Of a stretch of 33,313 nucleotides of DNA, positions 22,789 through 31,198 are shown one piece after another. The stretch lies in the IMG/VR virus record IMGVR_UViG_3300032242_001765, positions 1-33,313 of that record; one strand, written 5' to 3'. This stretch comes from a virus. The position numbers and the translations under genes are program-made. Below the pieces are notes generated by a model, which made no database searches, was not told where the DNA came from, and saw nothing but the letters and a program-made list of their open reading frames with translations. Each line of letters begins with the position of its first letter. Position 1 is the first letter of the stretch.

Positions 22789-24950
22789 CGGCCCTGATCG
22801 CTCTCCTGGCCCTGCCGGCGCGCGCAATTGAGGGTCGCGGCGGGTCTGGCGCCGGTGGAAGCGGAACGTCTACAACCACTCTCGCCGGATATTTCTGGCC
22901 CCTCTCTGGAACGCAGATAGCGACAGGATCGTACAAGGTGAGCAATGCGTCGTTTACTTTGATTGGCGGCCCTATGTCTGACTTTGGAAATTATTTAGTT
23001 TGGATAGGTTCGGACTCGACAAAGACTAGCACTACGTCTGCGGGAGCGTATTTTGCCGTCGGTAAGGATGGATCGGTTGCTATTGGCGGGCGTGGGCGAG
23101 GGGATCAATACTACGGAAATATTTATAGAAGTGGAACCCAAAGTTTTACTTCTACATTTATGGCCCCAGTTAATCCGGCGGGGATAGCTGGTGGTGGCAA
23201 CGTATGTCTAGGAGTAAAAAGCTATTGTGGATCATTTGGCGTAACAATCGCGGGTGGTTCGTTAAATGCAATTGGAGATGATTTTAATGGTGGAACCTAT
23301 CAAACAATAGGAGGTGGATTAAATAACACAGCAGAAAATTCAAATGACGTTATTGCCGGAGGATATTTAAATAAAACTACAACGGATTCCGGCCCTGGCA
23401 ATCAGACAATCGGCGGCGGTATTCAGAACACCTTAGCCGCAAGTTATTCAGTTATAGGTGGTGGACAAGGAAACACAAACAACTCTGGCCTTGCGGGTGG
23501 ACCGTTTCCGTGGAGCGTTATTGGTGGTGGTTTTCAAAACACGATAGATGCGGCTGGATTGTTTCTTGGGCCTACTTCTGGCGTGATTGGGGGGGGCTAT
23601 CAAAATCATAACGATTCTAACTACGGATTTATCGGCGGTGGTTATCAAAATAGTTCAAGAGCAGACTACTCAACAATAGCGGGTGGTCAGAACAATGGCG
23701 TCGTCGGTGCAGATGGAACCATCGGTGGAGGCAACCTAAACTCTGCCGTAGACCCATACGACACCATCGCCGGAGGCCGTAGCAATTCATCCGTCCATAA
23801 CGGTGACTTTGGATCAGGCGGCTATTCTTTCATCGGTGGCGGGACCAAGAACGTCGTAAACGATCAGTATAACTTTGTCGGCGGCGGCAACAGCAACACG
23901 GCGGGAGAGGATTCACTATCTGGTAGAGGCCACGCGACTATCGCCGGAGGAAGCGCAAATAGCACAGCATACGGCTATGTGTTTATCGGTGGCGGGCAAT
24001 CTAATACGGTAAATAGTGGCTATGGAAACATCGGAGGTGGTAAGTCAAACTTAATCACTCCCGCTGGAAACATAGCGGGTGACTTGTACGGATCTATAAT
24101 CGGAGGTCAGCAGAACAGCGTCGGAAACTTTTACGGAGCAATCGGAGGTGGTCAATTAAACGTTGATTATGGTGACCGCAGCTTTATCGGTGGTGGACAG
24201 TCAAATTTCATTACGTTAGCGGCAAGCTCCGCGACGATTAGTGGTGGCTTCAAGAACATCAACGAATCCAACGGCTCGACGATTGGCGGCGGTGCGCTCA
24301 ACACGATTTCCACTGGAGCATGGTACGGCGTTATCGAAGGAGGATATAACAACAAGATTCTATCTACTGGCTCTGTCGTCGTCGGTGGAGTTAATAACCT
24401 AGCGGCTGGTCAATACTCACTTGCGGCGGGCAACTCGTCTAGCGCAACGGCTCCTGGTTCTTTTCTTTGGAATGACTCTCGCGGTATACCACTGATCGGC
24501 ACTGTCACGGATCAATTCTTAATCCAAGCGCAAGGCGGCTTCCAAGCAAACGTATCAAGCCTAACGATATACGGCACTACTGCGAGACTGTTCACTGTAG
24601 ACAATACTAGCGTATCTGTTGTCGGTAACTATTTCACAGTCGGAGGATCGACGTTTAACGTCCTTAACGGAGGAGTGGCCGTTGATACGGCGGCGGTATC
24701 AATAACGACTAACACAATGTTTGTCGTCGGTGCGTCTAGCTTCGGGGTGACAGTCGATGGCTTCATCCGGCTAGGCGTTACTACAGCGGCCAAACTAAAG
24801 ACGATTACCCCAAATACAGAGCATTACAATCCTAACGGCAATCCAGGTTGGGTTGACTGTATCATGGAATCTGCGTCATGGGATTTATACTGCGCTACAG
24901 CGACGGCAAAGGGGTCATTCCGTAACGCTAGGACAGGAACGGGACCGTGA
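22779..24950 (+). CDS. Exported IGGGxxN-repeat adhesin-like fibre
   Basis: 723 aa, GTG start. Residues 1-16 (MPIAALIALLALPARA) form a short signal peptide without basic residues before its hydrophobic core. From about residue 155 to 545 it carries some 23 imperfect repeats around I-G-G-G-x-x-N, 11-20 residues apart, the pattern of YadA-type or beta-roll adhesin heads, followed by GSFLWNDS, a piece I associate with such proteins. The C-terminal part has F-T-V-G-G-S-T-F-N-V like the preceding fibre and ends with a four-cysteine budget across the protein (NVC, SYC, VDC, LYC). It probably forms a trimeric glycine-rich roll for surface binding. Confidence 0.75.
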   Translation: MPIAALIALLALPARAIEGRGGSGAGGSGTSTTTLAGYFWPLSGTQIATGSYKVSNASFTLIGGPMSDFGNYLVWIGSDSTKTSTTSAGAYFAVGKDGSVAIGGRGRGDQYYGNIYRSGTQSFTSTFMAPVNPAGIAGGGNVCLGVKSYCGSFGVTIAGGSLNAIGDDFNGGTYQTIGGGLNNTAENSNDVIAGGYLNKTTTDSGPGNQTIGGGIQNTLAASYSVIGGGQGNTNNSGLAGGPFPWSVIGGGFQNTIDAAGLFLGPTSGVIGGGYQNHNDSNYGFIGGGYQNSSRADYSTIAGGQNNGVVGADGTIGGGNLNSAVDPYDTIAGGRSNSSVHNGDFGSGGYSFIGGGTKNVVNDQYNFVGGGNSNTAGEDSLSGRGHATIAGGSANSTAYGYVFIGGGQSNTVNSGYGNIGGGKSNLITPAGNIAGDLYGSIIGGQQNSVGNFYGAIGGGQLNVDYGDRSFIGGGQSNFITLAASSATISGGFKNINESNGSTIGGGALNTISTGAWYGVIEGGYNNKILSTGSVVVGGVNNLAAGQYSLAAGNSSSATAPGSFLWNDSRGIPLIGTVTDQFLIQAQGGFQANVSSLTIYGTTARLFTVDNTSVSVVGNYFTVGGSTFNVLNGGVAVDTAAVSITTNTMFVVGASSFGVTVDGFIRLGVTTAAKLKTITPNTEHYNPNGNPGWVDCIMESASWDLYCATATAKGSFRNARTGTGP
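23240..24420 (+). repeat. IGGGxxN coding repeats
   Basis: About 23 degenerate units with core ATC-GGN-GGN-GGN, then two variable codons and AAY, spaced 33-60 bases. Codon usage differs between units, so this is an old protein repeat and not recent DNA slippage. It is not a CRISPR array: units are coding, degenerate and irregularly spaced. Confidence 0.85.
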
Positions 24951-26101
24951 TGGCTCAATTATTGTTGATGTTGGCTTCAAACGTAAACGCCATAGGAATA
25001 CCTAATGGCAAGTTTCTTTTCAGGGATGCGGCGCAAAACTATTACTGCAAGATTGATAGCGGTGGTGTATTTGGTTGTACGAATCAGAATACAGCTTCTT
25101 TGGTTGGTTGCGGGACTTCGCCAGGCATAACGGGCAATAACATGGATTTCCAGATTTCCGATGGCACCAGTTACGGCGGTTCATGCCAGGTCACTCCGAC
25201 GAATAATTATGAATCTGCAAATGTGGTCTGCGTCGGTATAGAGACAAGCACAGGTTCATTAATTCTTGGCGTAATGAGTCAATCGGGTACAAGTAAACTT
25301 GTCGGTGGTTTCTCTAATAGTCTTATGAATATGAAGTGCGCCAACATCTTTACGTCTGATCCGCAAAAGATTGGCGGGTTTCAAATGCGAGATGTCGGCA
25401 ATGTCACTCGCGCCTGGGTTAGCACGACGACGATGTTAAATGTTGACGAAAATTTAGATGCTAGTGGGCCAAGCGTAAGTGGTTGCGGATCGGGTGCAAG
25501 CATTATCGGCTCCAACCGAGTAATGAGGTTATCAATGGGTTCTAGTGGATCAGCACAACCATGCTCTATTGTGTTCGCTTCCCCGAAATGGACTACCGCT
25601 CCGCTATGTATGATACGTGATGAAAGTAACGCAATAGTCAGCACTGGCCCCGCGACAACAACTGGGCTTGCAATATCAAATATACCGATCAAGGATACCG
25701 TCGATATCATTTGCGAAGATAATGGTTCTGCACCTGATGCGAATATATTCTCTGTTAAAGGTCCAGACAATGTGGACTATGCCTACCTAGACGCAGATTA
25801 CGTCTGGCACAATAGACCAACAGCATCGCCTACATTGACTGGCTGTGTCGCTGGCGGCGGTAGCCCTAGCGTATCTGGCACTGACGCTAGATTCTCGCTA
25901 AACGTAGCCAAAGGACCCCCCACCAGTTGCACGATTAGTTTTGGACATACATGGGATTTTAAACCTAACTGTTTGTGGCGTAATGAATTAACCCAAACAA
26001 CATCGTCTGGAACGTGGAATACAACGTCAATCACTTTGAGTAAATTCGGTGGAGCGGGTGATATCGTGGACGTATTCTGTGACCCGTACAATGAGCCATA
26101 G
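24950..26101 (+). CDS. Exported protein with repeated disulfide-rich domains
   Basis: 383 aa from ATG 24950 (TGATG); GTG 24947 adds one residue. The start MAQLLLMLASNVNA is a short signal peptide, cleaved before IGIPNG. The mature part has 14 cysteines in three blocks. Two are clear copies of one module (SGCGSGASIIG...PCSIVF...PLCMI...IICED near residues 175-260, and TGCVAGGG...SCTISF...NCLW...VFCD at the end), and the same module forms the C-terminus of the fibre at 20455-22362. This is a known kind of phage fibre tip domain in my memory, here duplicated. A receptor-binding role is likely but not shown. Confidence 0.7.
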   Translation: MAQLLLMLASNVNAIGIPNGKFLFRDAAQNYYCKIDSGGVFGCTNQNTASLVGCGTSPGITGNNMDFQISDGTSYGGSCQVTPTNNYESANVVCVGIETSTGSLILGVMSQSGTSKLVGGFSNSLMNMKCANIFTSDPQKIGGFQMRDVGNVTRAWVSTTTMLNVDENLDASGPSVSGCGSGASIIGSNRVMRLSMGSSGSAQPCSIVFASPKWTTAPLCMIRDESNAIVSTGPATTTGLAISNIPIKDTVDIICEDNGSAPDANIFSVKGPDNVDYAYLDADYVWHNRPTASPTLTGCVAGGGSPSVSGTDARFSLNVAKGPPTSCTISFGHTWDFKPNCLWRNELTQTTSSGTWNTTSITLSKFGGAGDIVDVFCDPYNEP

Positions 26102-26110
26102 GAGATGAAA

Positions 26111-26662
26111 ATGAAAAAACTAGCATTCGCAATAATCGCGGCTATTGCTATCCCAACGACCGCGATCGCATCGCCTTACTTTCGGATCATAGGACCTGGA
26201 AATTATCATATTCTCGACGGTGCATTGTTTAGCACTAAGAGCCTGGCGCGAACTCAAAACACTACGGTCGGGGCTCTTTTTACGCACTCAACCGCAGACG
26301 GGTCTATCCTACCGCAAAGCTGGGTTGACGCGGGATATGCCGAGGCTTGGGTGCCGTTGGCGATCGGAGGGAGCTTTGGGGGAACTCGTTCTACCGTAAA
26401 TCTAGGGCCTATTCTAGACGTTGGCCCTCAGTTACAGCATGGACTTCTCGGTCTTTTAAATTGGGTGGCCCCTAACAATTTGACTAGCCTTAAAAGCCAT
26501 CTACTACCGCCGACGCCTTCATCAAACTTCGACATTACTTTTTCGATGGGTGTTATGCTCAATGCTGATGTCGTTATCGATGGGCGGTCGGTTAAGACAT
26601 TCAAAGAAGCCTTCTCTGATCCGGCGCGCTATTTTGTAGGTCCTGGACTGCACTTTAAATAA
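26111..26662 (+). CDS. Exported protein, no cysteines
   Basis: 183 aa from ATG 26111, preferred over ATG 26105 because GGAG at 26101-26104 then has a 6-base spacing. MKKLAFAIIAAIAIPTTAIA is a strong signal peptide ending A-I-A before SPYFRI. The mature part lacks cysteine and reads as a compact protein (LDGALFSTKSLARTQNTTVG, then LGPILDVGPQLQHGLLGLLN). Not recognised. It closes the run of five exported genes and precedes the lysis cassette. Confidence 0.7.
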   Translation: MKKLAFAIIAAIAIPTTAIASPYFRIIGPGNYHILDGALFSTKSLARTQNTTVGALFTHSTADGSILPQSWVDAGYAEAWVPLAIGGSFGGTRSTVNLGPILDVGPQLQHGLLGLLNWVAPNNLTSLKSHLLPPTPSSNFDITFSMGVMLNADVVIDGRSVKTFKEAFSDPARYFVGPGLHFK

Positions 26663-26663
26663 A

Positions 26664-27038
26664 ATGATGACCCCAGAAGATTTAGCGGCTTACGGAGCCA
26701 TTGCCATAACGGTATTGGGTGCGATTAGCGGAGGCTTGACGTTTTACGTTAGATCGATTGTCGCAGAGAAGGAGTCGATGATCGATACTCTTAGCACACG
26801 AGTCGCTCAAATTGCTCAAGAATACGATAGGCGTTTATCTGATCTTGATAAAGATCATAAAATCACGGTCGAAAGGATGCGACAAATTGAGAAAGAAGCC
26901 CTTACTCGTTCCGACCGACAGGAAATGCTTGGAGCGATTAAAGACGTTGGCGACAGACTAAGCAAACAAATTCAAGATTTAAGCGGCGACGTTACTCATT
27001 TAGTCGATCGCGTTTCAAGAGTCGAGGCGAACAATTGA
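26664..27038 (+). CDS. Membrane-anchored coiled-coil protein (lysis-associated?)
   Basis: 124 aa. One transmembrane helix at residues 9-30 (YGAIAITVLGAISGGLTFYV) is followed by a long charged helix to the end (VAQIAQEYDRRLSDLDKDHK). An N-terminal anchor plus a periplasmic coiled coil is the form of inner-membrane spanins and of some holin partners. It is followed by a terminator and then the putative endolysin. ATG 26664 or 26667 may be used; no clear Shine-Dalgarno. Confidence 0.5.
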   Translation: MMTPEDLAAYGAIAITVLGAISGGLTFYVRSIVAEKESMIDTLSTRVAQIAQEYDRRLSDLDKDHKITVERMRQIEKEALTRSDRQEMLGAIKDVGDRLSKQIQDLSGDVTHLVDRVSRVEANN

Positions 27039-27043
27039 ACTAC

Positions 27044-27069
27044 GAGCGCGCCGGCGCTCTCTGTTTTTT
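27044..27069 (+). terminator. Intrinsic terminator
   Basis: GAGCGC (27044-27049), loop GCCG, GCGCTC (27054-27059), then TCTG and six T (27064-27069). Stem is short but GC-rich. It lies between the membrane protein and the endolysin, so lysis genes may be expressed by readthrough or from a downstream start that I could not identify. Confidence 0.7.
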
Positions 27070-27105
27070 CCTTATGATATTTTTTATTTGGAGGGCGTTT
27101 AATCG

Positions 27106-27642
27106 ATGATTGACCCAGGAGATGCGTTAAAAAATCTTTGCGACCGTCTTGTATCTACTTCTAACCTTTGGCCGGAGTACGATTCAAGCGGGAAACTTCT
27201 CACGACCTACTGCAATATGGCGGCTCGGATAGCCGCGCAAGCATTGGGTTGTTCTGAATTTGACGATCCGAACCTAATCGCCGACGATATGGTCGCCATC
27301 ATGAAAGCCAACAAATCCGGGCGTTGGGAAAGCGTTACTGGTCAACAGGCTACGCTTCACGCACTAGACGGTGGCCTAGCCTTCGCCGCGGCTGATTCTA
27401 AGGCCCTTTTAGAGGCCCACGGCCATATTACCCTTATTCGGCCAGAATCGATGCAACCTAGCCCATCCTGGGGCAAAGATTGCCCAATGGTGGTAAACGT
27501 AGGCAAGGGAGATCCCGGCCAAGACTTGAGGCCGATAGATCATCATCCCTTGCAGTATCAGACGAAGCCAAATTGGAACTGCAAGGTTAGTCAGGCTTTC
27601 CCTGTTTCTAAAGGTGAGCCTGGTTATTTCTGTTTCAAATAG
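27106..27642 (+). CDS. Putative endolysin, NlpC/P60- or CHAP-like
   Basis: 178 aa with GGAGGG upstream. The layout fits papain-like peptidoglycan hydrolases: a possible catalytic cysteine in T-Y-C-N-M-A-A (near residue 36), a helical stretch, then A-L-L-E-A-H-G-H-I-T-L-I (near residue 107) with the candidate histidine. It is between the coiled-coil membrane protein and a holin-like gene. No signal peptide is present, so export would need a holin. The family assignment is from motif shape; other folds are possible. Confidence 0.6.
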   Translation: MIDPGDALKNLCDRLVSTSNLWPEYDSSGKLLTTYCNMAARIAAQALGCSEFDDPNLIADDMVAIMKANKSGRWESVTGQQATLHALDGGLAFAAADSKALLEAHGHITLIRPESMQPSPSWGKDCPMVVNVGKGDPGQDLRPIDHHPLQYQTKPNWNCKVSQAFPVSKGEPGYFCFK

Positions 27643-27651
27643 GAGGGTAAA

Positions 27652-27948
27652 ATGGACTTCATAACAAACACGATCGCAAGCGTAACCGGGATCTGGAAAA
27701 AGATCGCTTCCGTTCTTCCGCTCATCGCCGGAGCGGGTGGCGTTCTAGTCGGATCGGGAAGCATTCTTATTCAGATAAGCCATTCTGGATCTGCCTCCGC
27801 GGCCCTGCATATAATCCAAAGTCTTAATCAAAATGACCCTAACGTTATGATGATTGCCGGAGGACTTCTTGCTCTCGGAATACATACAAATCATCAAGAA
27901 AACAAGGCATCGATCGCAGACCAAAAGGACGCCCCAAAGGATTCTTAA
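27652..27948 (+). CDS. Putative holin
   Basis: 98 aa with AGGAGGG upstream of ATG 27652. Two hydrophobic segments are visible: about residues 20-42 (VLPLIAGAGGVLVGSGSILI) and 66-78 (MMIAGGLLALGI), with a charged C-terminal tail (NKASIADQKDAPKDS). Two-span small proteins beside an endolysin gene are usually holins, which permeabilise the inner membrane at lysis. Nothing else identifies it. Confidence 0.6.
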   Translation: MDFITNTIASVTGIWKKIASVLPLIAGAGGVLVGSGSILIQISHSGSASAALHIIQSLNQNDPNVMMIAGGLLALGIHTNHQENKASIADQKDAPKDS

Positions 27949-27960
27949 AGACGCCGGCCG

Positions 27961-30900
27961 ATGATAACCGTCACCTCAGAATACAACGCGGCGCAATATG
28001 CCGACGTGGCGCAGTATATTTCGCAAGTTTTTCTCGTCTTGGGGAACTACGCCGCTTCAAAGAACGGTTCTACTGTTGCTAGTTCAGGCGATGACGCCAG
28101 CGGAAACTTCCCTGCGCTTGGGGCTATCGACTCTGACCGAACCGAAATCAATATAGGCGCCGCAAGTGGGGCTGATAACGGAGTCGGAAAGTCATCTTGG
28201 AAATCTTCTCTCGTCCCTGACGGAAGCGGTAACGTTTACCTAGAGATCGACTTTAACGCGACCAGGATATTCAATCGCGTAAAGCTCTACAACCTTGCTT
28301 CCGATCCTCTGACGTCATACCTAATTCAGTATTGGGACGGATCGGTATGGCAGAACTTCGCGGGAAGCCCAGATAGGTATACTCCAGCCGGCTCTAGCGG
28401 TTACGGTAGCGGCGGCTATGGCTCCGGTCCTTACGGGGGCAGCGGATCTTGGCCTGGGTTGGGATATACCGGAAATCTTGACGTATACGACTTCTCGGAT
28501 ATAACTTCAACGAAGATTAAAATTATTGTCTACTCGACGACAAACGCCGACGCCGCGCAAATTGTAGAGGTCGAGGTCTACCGAAAGATCGATATTACTA
28601 GCCGACTCCTTGGATTTAAAATCGATAGAAAGCCCGATCTCAAGCTCTACAATCCAATGGCAACTCAGGCGGATATTGAGTGCGACAATACGGATCAATT
28701 TTTCTCTATATCGTATACGCCTACGGCGGCCCAGGTTACGGCCGGATTTGTAAATTCCGAACTCGCTCAACTTGCATTTGACGTTGAAATAAACGAGGGA
28801 TTTGTCACAAGTCTAGGAACCGAGACGATAAGAACATTCACCGGTAGCGCCGACTCGATTACTATAAACGCTCGTCCTGGGACCGTAGATATTTCCGCGC
28901 GCGATTATATGAAGCACCTCATTAACCAGGTCGATTCTTCCGGACTAAAGACGGCAATAGATATAAAGGATGCCGTAAAATATGTCCTTAATAGAAACAA
29001 CGTATCAACCTATGAAATGCTATTGCGTATTACCGGGATTAATGAGGATTATTTCTTTACGTTCGAGTCGTCGATATTAACATCGATTCAACAGCTCGTT
29101 CAGGCGGCCGGAGACGCGGCGTTTTTCTACGACGAAAATGGTTACGCGAATTTTCAATTCTACCTTAACAATCAAGTCGGAACATACATGGTTCAGACTC
29201 AGGGTGATTGGCAAACCGGATCCCTAACCAATATCGACACGATCTCAACGACCGCCACGATTCGAAGGGAGTGGTTCTTAATCGACGATTTCTTCGACGG
29301 AGACTATACTTCAAATCCAGTCTGGACAGCCACTGGGGCAGGAGCCTTTACCGTCTCAGTGGCGTCTGGATTCCTTCCGACGGGAAATAGCTTAAACCTA
29401 ACATGCAACGGAAACAGCTCCGCCACTTTCGCACAGGTCCAATTGTCATCATCGGTATTCTCTCAATTTTACGGAACCTTTGCCTGCAAGGGGATACCGT
29501 TTCAAAGTATCGGTGGGGGGATGGGTGCTAATAATCACGTTTTTACTTACTGGTGGTTTAACTACAACTACGGCCTCCGCATCGGAAACTATACGGATGG
29601 GGTTTCAAATTATTACTCTTTGTATTTGGTCAAAAATCCGGCGAGCATCACCGTAGTTAACGGCAGCGACGCTGGGATTTTAACCTCGACCGCAGGCGCT
29701 CAAATGGACATTCGAGTGACCGTAATCGCCGGATCTGGGACCACAAATTTTAAGCTCTATATTAACAATGTTTTGACGATCGATTTCGGTTCAGACTCTG
29801 ATTTTATGGCTGGCGCAGGGATGATGATCCAGGTTACGGGAATTTCAGGATCGGGTTCTTGGGAGTCCGACTTCTACGTTAAGGATATTTATTGGTCGCA
29901 GGAGATCGACACAACCTCCGCCACTACGAACGCTCAAGCGACCTGGATTTCACCATCGATAGATCAAAGCATAACGGTACAGTCGGAAGGAGCGATAACA
30001 TCAAACGTAACCGCTCCGCCTGGCACGACGGTCACATTTTATACGCGAACCAGCCCCGACAATGTTGCCTGGACAGCTTGGGCCGCCATCGACGGAATGG
30101 GAAATATTCTTTCAACTCCGCAAAGGTATTTGCAAGTAAGAATAATTATCGCAGACCCTATTGATAGCGCCGGAAATAACGCTAATACGATCGGCGCCTA
30201 CGCGACCAGTTTCTCTCTGCAATGGCTTTTTGGAAGCGGCCAGAATAAATGGACGACAGGAATCAACTTCTATCTTGCATACAACTCAGAAATCGTCGAT
30301 CTTCAACAACAGCTATCAGACAACCTTGGCGGAGATACGGCGATCATAAACGACATTACGGTGACATCGAGCCCTACTATATTAGGAGGGACTAGTTCAG
30401 ATACGACTTGGCAGGGAACGGCGGGAACGCCGGCCGCGGCGATATCGGGATCAAACGTCTTGTCAGTCATTAACGGAACTCAGACTTTCAATATTGTAGT
30501 CGATGGAGGTATGGACACGACCAATATGGGGGCGGTCAATAGCGGCGCAGGCGGCGGGTCTATTGCCTTAACGTTCTCCGGAGGGGCGGTAGGTTCCGCT
30601 CAAATTACATACGTTCATCCTACACGACCGATTTTAACTCTCACTATTACAAACCCAGGAAATATAACAGATCTTCGTTTGATCGGGAAAACATTCCAAA
30701 ACGCGCAGACCCCATATACTTCAAACCCAACGGACGGGCTATCTATCGCTAGGCATCGCCGGCGCGCAAGCACGATCAACAATAATTATATTGTCAGCAA
30801 CGCGATCGCCGTCATCATCGCAAATAAGATCATTAGCAACTTCAAAAACCCGACCCTTTGGATTCCCAAGCTCGATATTATCCCGAAGATCAATATGCAG

Positions 30901-31047
30901 ATAGGCGATCAAGTAAACGTCACCGAGCTTATCAGCGGCGTCGCGGCGAACTACTACGTCGTTGGACATAACCGATCTATTCGCGTCTCGAAAGGTAAGG
31001 CCCAAGCGTCAATGCAAGTCGCCTTAATCTCGATCCCGACCTCCTAA
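27961..31047 (+). CDS. Large tail-tip / central tail protein with carbohydrate-binding-like modules
   Basis: 1028 aa. Residues about 25-145 resemble an F5/8 type C (discoidin) domain (SSWKSSLV, then VYLEIDFNATRIFNRVKLYN). A glycine/tyrosine loop follows (YGSGGYGSGPYGGSG). Residues 210-400 look like a tail-hub core (DITSRLLGFKIDRKPDLKLY, then VDISARDYMKHLINQV). Residues about 442-643 resemble a LamG-like module (DFFDGDYTSNPVW to VKDIYWSQ). The end returns to a hub-like fold (NFKNPTLWIPKLDIIPK). It follows the lysis genes rather than the tape measure, which is unusual, and likely binds cell-surface sugars. Domain names are by resemblance. Confidence 0.65.
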   Translation: MITVTSEYNAAQYADVAQYISQVFLVLGNYAASKNGSTVASSGDDASGNFPALGAIDSDRTEINIGAASGADNGVGKSSWKSSLVPDGSGNVYLEIDFNATRIFNRVKLYNLASDPLTSYLIQYWDGSVWQNFAGSPDRYTPAGSSGYGSGGYGSGPYGGSGSWPGLGYTGNLDVYDFSDITSTKIKIIVYSTTNADAAQIVEVEVYRKIDITSRLLGFKIDRKPDLKLYNPMATQADIECDNTDQFFSISYTPTAAQVTAGFVNSELAQLAFDVEINEGFVTSLGTETIRTFTGSADSITINARPGTVDISARDYMKHLINQVDSSGLKTAIDIKDAVKYVLNRNNVSTYEMLLRITGINEDYFFTFESSILTSIQQLVQAAGDAAFFYDENGYANFQFYLNNQVGTYMVQTQGDWQTGSLTNIDTISTTATIRREWFLIDDFFDGDYTSNPVWTATGAGAFTVSVASGFLPTGNSLNLTCNGNSSATFAQVQLSSSVFSQFYGTFACKGIPFQSIGGGMGANNHVFTYWWFNYNYGLRIGNYTDGVSNYYSLYLVKNPASITVVNGSDAGILTSTAGAQMDIRVTVIAGSGTTNFKLYINNVLTIDFGSDSDFMAGAGMMIQVTGISGSGSWESDFYVKDIYWSQEIDTTSATTNAQATWISPSIDQSITVQSEGAITSNVTAPPGTTVTFYTRTSPDNVAWTAWAAIDGMGNILSTPQRYLQVRIIIADPIDSAGNNANTIGAYATSFSLQWLFGSGQNKWTTGINFYLAYNSEIVDLQQQLSDNLGGDTAIINDITVTSSPTILGGTSSDTTWQGTAGTPAAAISGSNVLSVINGTQTFNIVVDGGMDTTNMGAVNSGAGGGSIALTFSGGAVGSAQITYVHPTRPILTLTITNPGNITDLRLIGKTFQNAQTPYTSNPTDGLSIARHRRRASTINNNYIVSNAIAVIIANKIISNFKNPTLWIPKLDIIPKINMQIGDQVNVTELISGVAANYYVVGHNRSIRVSKGKAQASMQVALISIPTS

Positions 31048-31048
31048 A

Positions 31049-31067
31049 GGAGACTCCCCCAGTCTCC
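31049..31067 (+). terminator. Small hairpin after the tail-tip gene
   Basis: GGAGACT (31049-31055), loop CCCCC, AGTCTCC (31061-31067): a perfect 7-bp stem starting just after the stop. No T tract of its own; it probably acts with the next hairpin. Confidence 0.5.
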
Positions 31068-31068
31068 G

Positions 31069-31105
31069 CCCCGTCGGGAATCGGCCCCCGGCGGGGTTTC
31101 CTTTT
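31069..31105 (+). terminator. Main late-operon terminator
   Basis: CCCCGTCGGG (31069-31078) pairs with CCCGGCGGGG (31087-31096), 10 bp with one G-T pair and loop AATCGGCC, followed by TTTCCTTTT (31097-31105). It ends the structural operon. A further TTTTGGG/CCCAAAA inverted repeat at 31102-31121 may extend it or act for the opposite strand. Confidence 0.8.
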
Positions 31106-31131
31106 GGGCCAAAGGACCCAAAAAGGACCTA

Positions 31132-31145
31132 TTGATCTAGATCAA
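31132..31145. promoter_or_regulatory. 14-bp perfect palindrome, possible operator
   Basis: TTGATCTAGATCAA is a perfect palindrome with two GATC sites, lying 18 bases upstream of the -35 element of the next promoter. It could be the operator for the adjacent ribbon-helix-helix protein. The sequence is seen; its role is inferred. Confidence 0.45.
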
Positions 31146-31163
31146 CTTTTTGAAAGATTTAAC

Positions 31164-31192
31164 TTGCAGTGGTTCCAAAATGGGGTTATAAT
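31164..31192 (+). promoter_or_regulatory. Strong sigma70-type promoter, probably leaderless transcript
   Basis: TTGCAG (31164-31169), 17-bp spacer and a perfect TATAAT (31187-31192). The expected transcription start, seven bases downstream, coincides with the A of ATG 31199, so the mRNA would have no 5' leader. The -10 is flanked by GTTCC (31172-31176) and GGAAC (31193-31197), an inverted repeat that could be a second operator. Confidence 0.75.
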
Positions 31193-31198
31193 GGAACT

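Noticed and set aside
23240-24420. Possible CRISPR-like repeat array
   Set aside because: The repeats are degenerate, in frame and irregularly spaced, and encode IGGGxxN units.
25381-25770. Minus-strand 129-aa open frame in the exported protein gene
   Set aside because: Shadow of a Ser/Thr/Gly-rich coding region; no start signal.
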